From Algoriphagus sp. (GTDB lineage Bacteria; Bacteroidota; Bacteroidia; Cytophagales; Cyclobacteriaceae), in contig JALRIY010000022.1 of the NCBI GenBank assembly GCA_023255285.1, positions 1-17,297 of the forward strand: a stretch of DNA of 17,297 bases, in the 5' to 3' direction. Both the position numbers and the translations under genes were made by a program. Below the pieces are notes generated by a model. That model ran no database searches, was not told where the DNA came from, and saw nothing but the letters and a program-made list of their open reading frames with translations. Shown here one piece after another: positions 8,131 through 15,147 of this stretch (position 1 is the first letter of the stretch; every line of letters begins with the position of its first letter).

Positions 8131-8953
8131 AGCCAAACTCTTTTTCAATTTTCTTTCTAGACATTTTTTCAACGGTAACCTGTAGGTAAACAGGCTCCAA
8201 AGGAATTTCTCCGGCAGTTTTTTCCGCAGCAATCTGATCGACCACCTCAAGACCTTGAATCACTTGCCCAAAAACTGTGTATTCAAAATCCAGGTGCGGA
8301 GTGCCCCCCAATTCGGCATACGCTTCTATTTGTGTGGGACTATAGTCTTTGGTCAATTTCAACGCTAAGGTTTTGGCAATCTCATCTCTTTTTGAAAGCA
8401 ATAGCTGGGTCAAACTATCCATCTTTCCTTCGGTAAATAAACGATTGTAATCTTCTTTCATCTGCTTTTGGCTTTCCAACTGCATAAACTGAAACACAGC
8501 TTTCTGTAACGCAGTAAAATTAGTCGTCAATTCCAAAGCTTCGTAGGTTCTCCCCTGCACAATGTAAAACTGAGATCCGTTACTTCGTTTTTGAGGATTG
8601 ATAGTATCCCCCTGCCTTGCTGCAGCGATCATTCCTTTTACATGGACACGGTTACTCCGAATCTCTGCAGGTAGAGTGGGCCATTCTTGGGCAGGAAGCC
8701 CTTCCTTTCCAAACACATCGCCACCTTGAATCATAAAGCCTTCAATGACCCGGTGAAACTGCGTAGAGTCAAAACGTCCTGCCTCTGCCAAGGCCAAAAA
8801 GTTAGATTTATGCTCAGGCGTATCGTCAAAAAGTATAGCTTTGATTTCACCATGCCGCGTAGAAAGGGTCACCACATAATCCTTTTCTTTTCCACAGGCC
8901 CAAAAACTAATCAAAGAAAGGCTAAAGAGTAAAATACGTATTTTCTTGCTCAT
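8108..8953 (-). CDS. Lipoprotein peptidyl-prolyl cis-trans isomerase, cyclophilin type
   Basis: This 281-residue cyclophilin catalyses proline isomerisation, probably in the periplasm. It has a lipoprotein signal ending FWAC (Cys20). Cyclophilin motifs are intact: FHRVIEGFMIQGGD (residues 66-79, with Arg68 and Gln76), KGMIAAAR (106-113), GSQFYIVQG (126-134), and the C-terminal YTVFGQVIQGLEVVDQIA (about 225-242). Between the last two blocks sits a charged, helix-like insert of roughly 80 residues (138-218) where short cyclophilins have about ten. The ATG comes one base after the hemC stop codon (TGATATG), and its own 3' end overlaps the RmlD-like gene by 23 bases. A periplasmic folding role is inference from the signal and family. 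Confidence 0.92.
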   Translation of the reverse strand: MSKKIRILLFSLSLISFWACGKEKDYVVTLSTRHGEIKAILFDDTPEHKSNFLALAEAGRFDSTQFHRVIEGFMIQGGDVFGKEGLPAQEWPTLPAEIRSNRVHVKGMIAAARQGDTINPQKRSNGSQFYIVQGRTYEALELTTNFTALQKAVFQFMQLESQKQMKEDYNRLFTEGKMDSLTQLLLSKRDEIAKTLALKLTKDYSPTQIEAYAELGGTPHLDFEYTVFGQVIQGLEVVDQIAAEKTAGEIPLEPVYLQVTVEKMSRKKIEKEFGYVYPIVQ

Positions 8954-8954
8954 A

Positions 8955-9881
8955 TCAATGTAATGAGGATTTTATTTTATCTAAAATTGTTTTACCGCCA
9001 GCTTCCAGCACCTGCTTTGCTAATGCCTCTCCCAATTGTTCTCCCTCAGCCATCGGGCCACTCACTTCGATGACGATGCGTTGCTGGCCATCCAAACTCA
9101 CAATCCCTCCTTTAAGGTGCACTTGATTGTTGGCAATTGTAGCCAAAGCAAATACAGGAATGCTGCAACCCCCTTCCAAAACCCGAAGGAAAGCCCGTTC
9201 CGCAAGCAAACAGTTCTCTGTTTGCCGGTCATTACAGGCACTCACTATAGCTTCTCGAAGACTCGAATCTAGGTTTGTGGATGCTTCAAGAGCGATAGAT
9301 CCTTGACCAACTGCAGGTATAAATTGATTCAAATCCAGATGCTCCACTAAAAGTGCTTGGTACCCCATTCGATGTACGCCCGCATAGGCTAATAATAAAG
9401 CGTCACAATGCCCTTCTTCCATCTTTCGAATTCGAGTTTGTAAATTACCCCGGACCTCCACTGTTTTTACCTGTGGATAAAAATGCTTTAGCGTCGCTAT
9501 TCTTCGTGTCGAAGACGTACCCACTACCAAGTTGGCATCACTTAAGGAAACTCCTTTTTTAGTAGAAAGTAGCACATCTTGAGCCTGTTCACGCGCAGAA
9601 AATGCAATCAACTCCAAGCCTTCCCCCAACTTAGAAGGCATATCCTTGGCAGAATGAACCGCTATCGAAATCCTTCCATCTAGGAGTTGATCCTCCAATT
9701 CTTGGGTAAATACACCTTTGGAACCAATCTTTGAAATGGAAACATCCAATACCTGATCCCCTTTGGTATCGATCGGAACAATCTCTGTGGATAGCCCTGC
9801 TTTTTGAAGTAAGTCTGCCACATGGTAGGCTTGCCAAAGCGCAAGTTTGCTGGCGCGTGTTCCGATTTTTACAAGCTGCAT
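8955..9881 (-). CDS. hemC: Hydroxymethylbilane synthase (porphobilinogen deaminase)
   Basis: This cytoplasmic enzyme joins four porphobilinogen molecules into hydroxymethylbilane in heme biosynthesis. Diagnostic motifs, numbered from the alternative GTG start at 9887, are IGTRASKLALWQ (8-19), HSAKDMPS (78-85), GTSSTRRIATLK (123-134), VRGNLQTRIRK (145-155), and EGGCSIPVFA (238-247), whose Cys241 carries the dipyrromethane cofactor. Length is about 308 residues, close to the E. coli enzyme. Two starts are possible: GTG at 9887, which overlaps the rimK stop as GTGA, or ATG at 9881. I prefer the ATG because family members usually have only a few residues before the IGTR motif. No other heme gene is nearby in the window, so hemC is scattered here. 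It is expressed as part of the minus-strand run. Confidence 0.96.
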   Translation of the reverse strand: MQLVKIGTRASKLALWQAYHVADLLQKAGLSTEIVPIDTKGDQVLDVSISKIGSKGVFTQELEDQLLDGRISIAVHSAKDMPSKLGEGLELIAFSAREQAQDVLLSTKKGVSLSDANLVVGTSSTRRIATLKHFYPQVKTVEVRGNLQTRIRKMEEGHCDALLLAYAGVHRMGYQALLVEHLDLNQFIPAVGQGSIALEASTNLDSSLREAIVSACNDRQTENCLLAERAFLRVLEGGCSIPVFALATIANNQVHLKGGIVSLDGQQRIVIEVSGPMAEGEQLGEALAKQVLEAGGKTILDKIKSSLH

Positions 9882-9883
9882 AC

Positions 9884-10789
9884 TCACTGATTCTCTCTTT
9901 TTGAAGATTTCTTTAGGACACTACTTACCACAAAGTTGACAATTTCCGCGGCAATATTGATACCGGTAGCACCTTCAATACCTTCCAAACCTGGGGAACT
10001 ATTCACCTCTAGAATCAATGGCCCCCTATCAGACTGAAGCAAATCCACTCCTGCCACATCCAATCCTAGCGCTTTGGCCGCATTCAATGCTGCCTGTCGC
10101 TCCAATCGACTCAATTTTATAACGGTAGCCACTCCTCCACGATGAAGATTCGATCGAAACTCACCTTCTGCACCTTGTCGTTTCATGGCTCCTACCACCT
10201 TCCCATGGACCACAAAGGCTCTGATATCTGCCCCCTTTGCTTCTTTGATGTATTCTTGAACTATGATTCTAGCCTTTAAGCCATGAAATGCTTCCACTAC
10301 AGACTGAGCAGCTTTCTTGGTTTCTGCCAACACTACTCCAAGGCCTTGGGTACCTTCCAATAATTTGATGATCACTGGAGCTCCACTTACCTGTTCAATC
10401 AACTGCTTTTCTCCGCCTTTGGAGAAATTAGTAAAAGCCGTTTTTGGCATACCCAAACCATTTTTGGAGAGAATTTGTAAGCTTCTCAATTTGTCTCTGC
10501 TTCGTACAATTGCCTGGGAGGTAACTGCCGAAAAAGCACCCATAAGTTCAAATTGTCGTACCACTGCAGTTCCATAAAAGGTAACCGAGGCTCCAATTCG
10601 AGGGATAATGGCATCTACTCCTTCCAGCCGATGTCCTTTGTAGATAATCGAAGGTCCTTCTTGCTCAATAATGAGGTCACAAAGGCTATGGTCAACCACG
10701 AGTGACTCGTGCCCAGCCTTTTCGATTTCTTCAAGCAAGCGTTGGGTGGAAAATAACTTGGGGTTCCTCGAAAGGACGGCAATTTTCAT
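9884..10789 (-). CDS. rimK: RimK-type alpha-L-glutamate ligase (ATP-grasp)
   Basis: This 301-residue ATP-grasp enzyme adds glutamate residues to a protein C-terminus; in E. coli the target is ribosomal protein S6. Similarity to E. coli RimK as I remember it runs the whole length: MKIAVLSRNPKLFSTQRL at the start, DAIIPRIGASVTFYGTAVVR (59-78), RDKLRSLQIL (98-107), IIKLLEGTQGLGVVLAET (140-157), IIVQEYIKEAKGADIR (175-190), FRSNLHRGG (211-219) and the metal-binding EVNSSPGLEGIE (261-272). Lys100 and Lys142 are likely ATP-binding residues. Its ATG overlaps the stop codon of the upstream protease gene (ATGA at 10786-10789), so the two are translationally coupled. The actual substrate in this organism is not visible here, and rpsF is not in the window. 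Confidence 0.95.
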   Translation of the reverse strand: MKIAVLSRNPKLFSTQRLLEEIEKAGHESLVVDHSLCDLIIEQEGPSIIYKGHRLEGVDAIIPRIGASVTFYGTAVVRQFELMGAFSAVTSQAIVRSRDKLRSLQILSKNGLGMPKTAFTNFSKGGEKQLIEQVSGAPVIIKLLEGTQGLGVVLAETKKAAQSVVEAFHGLKARIIVQEYIKEAKGADIRAFVVHGKVVGAMKRQGAEGEFRSNLHRGGVATVIKLSRLERQAALNAAKALGLDVAGVDLLQSDRGPLILEVNSSPGLEGIEGATGINIAAEIVNFVVSSVLKKSSKRENQ

Positions 10790-11226
10790 TTCTTCTTACG
10801 GTAGTGTTTACCTAGATTAGTCTTGGATACATCCACGAGAAATCTCTCCCGTAGAATTTTTCGTCCCAGCAAAATAGCGTTTTTCATGCTGGATCGATCG
10901 GTAAGTGTAAACTCAGCACGGAAAGTTTCTCCCGCCAACTGAAGTTTGGTCTCAATGAGGTAACGAACTTCTGCCTGTCCAAAAGAATTTTTTATTTTTT
11001 TCTCCCGGAAGGAATCAAAAGCCAACGTTTTCCCAGTGTACTTTTGGTGATCTGGCATCAAAATTTTAAAATAAAGAAGTTTTTTTCCTGATACCTCCTC
11101 AATCCGAATTTCTTCTGCGTGCAAACTGCTCGTATAAGCTCCTGAATCAATCTTTGCTCCCACGAGATTCAAGCCCAATTCAGGAAGTGTGATTTTTTCT
11201 TTTCGACCAAGAACCTTCTTCTCCAT
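10786..11226 (-). CDS. Retropepsin-like 'ATP-dependent zinc protease' family protein (RimK partner)
   Basis: This 146-residue protein belongs to the COG4067-type family annotated as ATP-dependent zinc protease, though it looks like a retroviral-type aspartic protease. The motif GAKIDSGAYTSSLHA holds D-S-G-A at residues 27-30, matching the family's K-[IV]-D-[ST]-G-A-x-T-S-x-L-H-A. A second conserved block RSSMKNAILLGRKILRERFLV (111-131) resembles the family's 'LLGR..L...F.VD' end. No HExxH zinc motif is present, so the 'zinc' name is doubtful. Members often sit beside rimK and are called RimB in pseudomonads, where they are thought to act on the same substrate. Here the gene overlaps rimK by ATGA and begins 4 bases after holB. 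The protease activity is inference from the family. Confidence 0.86.
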   Translation of the reverse strand: MEKKVLGRKEKITLPELGLNLVGAKIDSGAYTSSLHAEEIRIEEVSGKKLLYFKILMPDHQKYTGKTLAFDSFREKKIKNSFGQAEVRYLIETKLQLAGETFRAEFTLTDRSSMKNAILLGRKILRERFLVDVSKTNLGKHYRKKK

Positions 11227-11230
11227 TGCT

Positions 11231-12364
11231 CTAGTTTTTGGATAGCATGAGGAGAATCTCCATAGACAAGTCAGTAAAAATCATTTTTGCATTTCCATTT
11301 CGCTCCAAATGGTAATGTGCCGTGTTAAACGTTTGATAGAGCTGAAGTGCATGGTCTTCCGTCAATACTTTTTTGCTGATATTGGTGATAAATGCACGGT
11401 CCTCATCGGTAGTCCGTAGGAGCTGATCCAAATCCAAATTTTTCAATAAAATCTCTCTGGTTACATTCAATCCCGCAAGCATCAAAGACTTTTGGGATTC
11501 CTTATCGGCTTTATGAAAATCCTCCGAAAGCATAAATAATTCCTTTAGATTCTTAGTCGCACAGAGGCGAAACCAATCTCGAAGTTGACGAACCGTCTGG
11601 TCTTCAACCTGATCTATCAAGCGATAGGCATTACGTAAGTTTCCATCTGCCAACATGGCAATCTGTGCTGCTGCTTTGGGATCACATTGGCCAGATTCTA
11701 CCAAGTGAGCACTGACCTCTTCATCGGTAAATGCACGAACCAGGATTTTCTGGGTTCGTGACAAAATAGTCGTGAGCAACTGATCGGCTTGAGAGGTAAC
11801 CAACAGAAACAGGGTTTTTGCGGGCGGCTCCTCAATAATCTTGAGCAAGGCATTGGCTGCTGAAGGATGCAAATATTCAGGTGCCCAAATCAACATGATC
11901 TTGTATCCTCCCTCGAAAGACATTAGTGAAAGCGTCTGAATCATCTTGCGAGCAGCTGCTTTTGTGATATTCAACTGCTTTTTTTCGAAGCCATTGAAGT
12001 AAATGAAGTCGTGCACATTACCATAAGGCTGACTCAATACAAACTTTCTCCAGTTTCCAAGTACATCTGATTTCTCTTCCTCTCCTCCCTCTTCCTCCTT
12101 GCTTGATGCAACCACCGGAAAGGCAAAACTTAAATCTGGAAGAATCAATTTATTCATCCGCTGGCAAGAGCCGCAGATCCCACAGGAATCAATATCTGTT
12201 TTTGCTTCGCAATACAAGTAACTCGCCAAAGCCAAAGCTAAAGTCAAGTTGGCCGATCCTTCCGGCCCATGAAACAACAATGCATGAGCAAGGTGATTCA
12301 CCTTCACGGCGTTGAGAAGCTTTTCTTTGGTTTCTGGAAGTCCAGGTATAGCTGCAAACTGCAT
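11231..12364 (-). CDS. holB: DNA polymerase III subunit delta' (clamp-loader subunit)
   Basis: This 377-residue AAA+ protein is the delta' subunit of the clamp loader, which helps place the beta sliding clamp on DNA. The zinc-binding cysteines are seen at 52, 61, 64 and 67 (CGICGSC at 61-67). The P-loop is degenerate (HGPEGSANLT at 32-41, no Lys), as expected for delta', which does not hydrolyse ATP. The central block HPSAANALLKIIEEPPAKTLFLL (166-188) is diagnostic. The usual SRC motif reads SRT here (202-204). An acidic loop lies at 89-100. Its start is 11 bases after the GlmU-like stop, and the protease gene begins 4 bases after its own stop, so it sits within the operon. Confidence 0.93.
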   Translation of the reverse strand: MQFAAIPGLPETKEKLLNAVKVNHLAHALLFHGPEGSANLTLALALASYLYCEAKTDIDSCGICGSCQRMNKLILPDLSFAFPVVASSKEEEGGEEEKSDVLGNWRKFVLSQPYGNVHDFIYFNGFEKKQLNITKAAARKMIQTLSLMSFEGGYKIMLIWAPEYLHPSAANALLKIIEEPPAKTLFLLVTSQADQLLTTILSRTQKILVRAFTDEEVSAHLVESGQCDPKAAAQIAMLADGNLRNAYRLIDQVEDQTVRQLRDWFRLCATKNLKELFMLSEDFHKADKESQKSLMLAGLNVTREILLKNLDLDQLLRTTDEDRAFITNISKKVLTEDHALQLYQTFNTAHYHLERNGNAKMIFTDLSMEILLMLSKN

Positions 12365-12375
12365 GGTGCGGAGGG

Positions 12376-13572
12376 TCAGGAAGTTTTATCCCAAATTCTA
12401 TAGCTTTTGGTCAATTCAAAAACCTTATCCAAAATTTCTTTTTCAATTGGTCCCCATACTTGCCCTCTTCGGGCGTATACCGCGTCGGCGGTTTCATGAA
12501 ATTTGGGTGGAGTAAAAGTAGAAAATCCTGCTGCTCCGCCCCAGGCAAAAGAAGGAATAAAATTACGTGGATAACCATCCCCGAATACATTGGCTCCGAC
12601 GCCGATAACTGTGCCAGTATTGAACATCGTGTTGATACCACACTTGCTATGGTCTCCCATCATCAACCCGCAGAACTGAAGTCCTGTGTTGGCAAATCCT
12701 CCTTTGGTATAATCCCAAAGTTTGACCGCTGCGTAGTTATTTTTGAGGTTGGAGGTATTGGTATCCGCACCTAAGTTACACCATTCGCCTATCACAGAAT
12801 TTCCCAAAAACCCATCGTGCCCTTTGTTGGAATAGCCAAAAATAACAGAATTGGAAACCTCTCCACCCACCTTAGAATAAGGCCCAATAGTGGTGTCACC
12901 TCGAAGTTTTGCCCCCATATTGACTGTAGAGCCTTCACAAAGGGCAAAAGGTCCTCGAATTAATGCCCCTTCTTGGACCTCTGAATTTTTGCCCAAATAG
13001 ATGGGCCCGGCTTCAGCATTGAGTACCGCAGCGCGCACCTGTGCTCCTTCTTCTATAAAAATTTGATGACCACCATAGCACTGTGTATAGGGATCAAGAA
13101 GGGGCTCAGAAACTCTTCCCGCAGTCAATAAAGAATAATCTTTACGAATTTCTGCTGCATTATATTGAAATATCTGCCAGGTTTTCTGAAGTAGAACAGG
13201 ATCTTGCTCCAATTGAATATTTTTTTTATCGGAGGCAAACCCTAAACTTTTTTCTTGCGGTCCACAAGCCGTAGCCAACAACGTTTTTCCGAAAAATAAT
13301 GCCTCATCTTCTTTCAAGGCACAGATTTTTGGCCAGGAATCTGAATCGGGTAGCCAAGAACCATTAATAGCGATGCTTTGGTTAGCCGTTCTTGGATAAA
13401 CTTTTTGAAGGTAATCCTGTGTCCAGAAAGAAATAGAAGCTCCGGAGTATTTTTCCCATTTCTCTGAAACTTTCAAAATCCCTACCCGAAGGTCGGCAAT
13501 GGGCCGAGTAAAGGTAAAGGGGAGTAGAGAGCCGCGAATAGCCGGATCGTCAAACAGGACAAGGTGCTTCAT
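12376..13572 (-). CDS. GlmU-like putative sugar nucleotidyltransferase / hexapeptide-repeat acyltransferase (alternative bacterial GlmU family)
   Basis: This 398-residue protein matches the Bacteroidota 'GlmU family' or putative sugar nucleotidyltransferase group. The N-terminus, MKHLVLFDDPAIRGSLLPFT followed by FTRPIADLRVGILKVSEKWE, is typical of that group and lacks the GxGTRM-type pyrophosphorylase loop of standard GlmU. The C-terminal half is a left-handed beta-helix of hexapeptide repeats (about 165-345), for example EAGPIYLGKNSEVQEGALI, TIGPYSKVGGEVSNSVIFGY and GTVIGVGANVFG. It is presumed to supply UDP-GlcNAc or a related nucleotide sugar for envelope building, but which half is active is not certain. 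The start codon lies only 12 bases beyond the terminator of rpmE2, which leaves very little room for a promoter. It is the first gene of the minus-strand run. Confidence 0.87.
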   Translation of the reverse strand: MKHLVLFDDPAIRGSLLPFTFTRPIADLRVGILKVSEKWEKYSGASISFWTQDYLQKVYPRTANQSIAINGSWLPDSDSWPKICALKEDEALFFGKTLLATACGPQEKSLGFASDKKNIQLEQDPVLLQKTWQIFQYNAAEIRKDYSLLTAGRVSEPLLDPYTQCYGGHQIFIEEGAQVRAAVLNAEAGPIYLGKNSEVQEGALIRGPFALCEGSTVNMGAKLRGDTTIGPYSKVGGEVSNSVIFGYSNKGHDGFLGNSVIGEWCNLGADTNTSNLKNNYAAVKLWDYTKGGFANTGLQFCGLMMGDHSKCGINTMFNTGTVIGVGANVFGDGYPRNFIPSFAWGGAAGFSTFTPPKFHETADAVYARRGQVWGPIEKEILDKVFELTKSYRIWDKTS

Positions 13573-13576
13573 AGAA

Positions 13577-13584
13577 CAAAAATA
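13577..13584 (-). promoter_or_regulatory. Possible -7 box (TATTTTTG) in the rpmE2 terminator T-tract
   Basis: On the minus strand the bases just before the GlmU-like ATG read TATTTTTG, an exact match to the Bacteroidota -7 consensus TAnnTTTG. It would place the transcription start at or within a few bases of the start codon, giving a leaderless or nearly leaderless mRNA. No TTTG -33 box is visible at the right distance, and a T-rich tract can match by chance, so this is a weak call. Confidence 0.3.
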
Positions 13585-13622
13585 AAAAAGTCTCCCGGAA
13601 TCTTTGCTCCGGGAGACTTTTT
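13584..13622 (-). terminator. Terminator of rpmE2, possibly bidirectional
   Basis: A perfect 15-bp inverted repeat with a GC-rich core (AAAAAGTCTCCCGGA 13585-13599, its complement 13608-13622) encloses an 8-base loop. On the minus strand it runs into six T (A run at 13584-13589), 19 bases after the rpmE2 stop. T residues are also present on the other strand, but no plus-strand gene enters it. It ends only 11 bases before the GlmU-like start codon. Confidence 0.9.
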
Positions 13623-13641
13623 CGAAGAACGAAAATCGAAA

Positions 13642-13887
13642 TTACTTCTTGGCGTAACGCTTGTTGAATTTCTCCACACGTCCTGCGGTGTCCAACAACA
13701 TTTTCTTTCCAGTATAAAAAGGATGCGATTCAGAGCTCACTTCGATTTTATAAACTGGGTAGGTGTTGCCATCTGTCCACTCAATAGTTTCACTCGTCTC
13801 GATGGTAGACTTCGTCAAAAACTTAAACTCACTAGAGGTGTCGTAAAATATCACGTCTCTGTAGTTTGGATGAATATCGCTTTTCAT
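13642..13887 (-). CDS. rpmE2: 50S ribosomal protein L31, type B (zinc-independent)
   Basis: This 81-residue ribosomal protein belongs to the large subunit. The start MKSDIHPNYRDVIFYDTSS and the ending SHPFYTGKKMLLDTAGRVEKF are typical of type B L31. The zinc-binding CxxC cysteines of the other L31 type are absent, and there is no Cys at all. It is a single-gene unit between a well-formed promoter (13928-13959) and a strong terminator (13584-13622). Type B L31 is often a zinc-starvation substitute where both forms exist, but in Bacteroidota it may be the only one; the window cannot show which. Confidence 0.96.
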   Translation of the reverse strand: MKSDIHPNYRDVIFYDTSSEFKFLTKSTIETSETIEWTDGNTYPVYKIEVSSESHPFYTGKKMLLDTAGRVEKFNKRYAKK

Positions 13888-13927
13888 GCTATAGCTAGAT
13901 TTAATGTTGCTTTTCTGAAATGAGGCA

Positions 13928-13959
13928 CAAAGATATCCTTTTAAATAAATTTGACCAAA
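13928..13959 (-). promoter_or_regulatory. Bacteroidota-type promoter of rpmE2
   Basis: On the minus strand TTTG (13956-13959) is followed after 20 bases by TATCTTTG (13928-13935), matching the -33 TTTG and -7 TAnnTTTG consensus of Bacteroidota sigma factor with the expected spacing. The start of transcription would be near 13921-13924, leaving a leader of about 35 bases before rpmE2. Confidence 0.72.
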
Positions 13960-14010
13960 TGTTTACCAAGGATTTATTGAAGAATCACTTAAAAAGTGGC
14001 TTAGCCTTGA

Positions 14011-14667
14011 CTACTTACTTTTAAAATCCCCTCGTTTGATAGATCTGATAAATTGAGACCAGGCAAAAGGATCCAAAATTCGCAAGGGTCTAGGTCCATA
14101 GATGTCTTGATTTTGGAGTAACTGCGCCTCTTGGAAAGCGCGAAAATTCTCCGCTCCTGAGGCAGGCATGGATTCTGCCCATCGAAGCAGCATCTCAGGC
14201 CGCATATTCGTTCGGCTGATAGCCATAGGGTCCACCACAGACATGGCTAGCACCGCTTGCTTAAATTCATCCTCTGTCGGATAGGGCATGACTTCAATCT
14301 CAGCCAAGGCAATCTCATCCACTTCCATGGTAAGGATCAAGGAAATACGATCCTTATCCAGGTCTTCAGGAACCGTAAAACTTTGCTTCTTCAATCCAAT
14401 AAACGTGAAAACGATGGTATCCCCTTCCAAGACTGGCATGGAAAAATAGCCAAATCGACCTGAAACTGTCCCTCTTCCCTTTTTGGGTACATAAATATTT
14501 ACTCCAGGCACTGCATCCGTACTATCCGCATTGAGAACAATCCCAGAAAGTTGAATGACTTTTTTTTCCTGCTTATCTTGAGCTGCAAGTTCCTGGCTTG
14601 TAAAAAATAATCCAGACAACAGAATAAGCGCGTATAAATAGGTTATTTTCACGAATATTGGGTTCAA
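14011..14667 (-). CDS. Secreted protein with CarboxypepD_reg-like beta-sandwich domain
   Basis: This 218-residue protein has an N-terminal signal peptide ending near LAAQ (residue 30). A carboxypeptidase-regulatory-like domain follows at about 38-115: IQLSGIVLNADSTDAVPGVN then GTVSGRFGYFSMPV and GDTIVFTFIGLKKQSF. This is the module found at the start of SusC-like receptors and in small surface proteins of Bacteroidota. The remaining 100 residues (PTEDEFKQAVLAM, RPLRILDPFAWSQF) are not a TonB-dependent barrel and I do not recognise them. No ATG exists near the start: candidates are TTG at 14667 or GTG at 14652, the latter giving MKITYLYALILL, a typical signal peptide. It is divergent from the arsR-like gene. 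Function is unknown; a periplasmic or envelope role is inference. Confidence 0.8.
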   Translation of the reverse strand: MNPIFVKITYLYALILLSGLFFTSQELAAQDKQEKKVIQLSGIVLNADSTDAVPGVNIYVPKKGRGTVSGRFGYFSMPVLEGDTIVFTFIGLKKQSFTVPEDLDKDRISLILTMEVDEIALAEIEVMPYPTEDEFKQAVLAMSVVDPMAISRTNMRPEMLLRWAESMPASGAENFRAFQEAQLLQNQDIYGPRPLRILDPFAWSQFIRSIKRGDFKSK

Positions 14668-14757
14668 AGAGGTATTGTTCTTGAAATTTACAACGATTCG
14701 GAGCCAATTTCAGTGATAATTTTCGTTTCACCTCCATCCCGAAGTTAAAACTTACTA

Positions 14758-15141
14758 ATGAGACTCAAAAATATCAGTTTAAACTATGGTTTGCGAATTT
14801 TTAAGGCACTTTCGGAAGAGCCCCGGGTGCGAATTCTGCATTTATTGATGCAAAATAAGGAACTGAGCATCTCAGACTTAGAACTTATTTTGGATTTTAC
14901 GCAAACAAAAACCAGCCGGCATTTGATATACTTAAAGAATGCCGGACTTCTAGGAAGTAGAAGAGTAGACCAATGGATGTTTTATTACATCCTAGAAGAA
15001 TATGTCGAAATCCTCCAACAGATTTTTAAATTAATTCAAAAGGACATCAACCTGACCAAAGATCAGGAAACGGTAGAAATCTTGAAATCCAATAGAGAAC
15101 TGGCAGAAAATAAAATTCAAAATAACCAGTACAGACGCTAA
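14758..15141 (+). CDS. ArsR-type winged-helix transcriptional regulator
   Basis: This 127-residue DNA-binding protein has the ArsR winged-helix fold: LRIFKALSEEPRVRILHLLM (12-31), helix-turn-helix LSISDLELILDFTQTKTSRH (36-55), then LIYLKNAGLLGSRRVDQWMFYYI (56-78) with the wing. The metal-site Cys motif (ELCVCDL) is replaced by ELSISDL, so it probably does not sense metal through that site. The C-terminal tail (100-127) is charged. It is followed in the same frame, 6 bases after its stop, by a HAD nucleotidase, and is divergent from the CarboxypepD_reg-like gene. Its target and ligand are unknown; autoregulation of the shared upstream region is a plausible inference only. Confidence 0.88.
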   Translation: MRLKNISLNYGLRIFKALSEEPRVRILHLLMQNKELSISDLELILDFTQTKTSRHLIYLKNAGLLGSRRVDQWMFYYILEEYVEILQQIFKLIQKDINLTKDQETVEILKSNRELAENKIQNNQYRR

Positions 15142-15147
15142 TTTTTC

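Noticed and set aside
8131..8250. 40-codon N-terminal extension of the RmlD-like protein
   Set aside because: It lies wholly within the cyclophilin gene, is strongly basic and lies before the conserved Rossmann start; the ATG at 8130 fits the family.
14717..14724. TAATTTTC as a -7 box for the ArsR-type gene
   Set aside because: It differs from consensus at the final G and has no -33 TTG at the usual distance; the same weak string appears before the BNR-repeat gene at 2195-2202.
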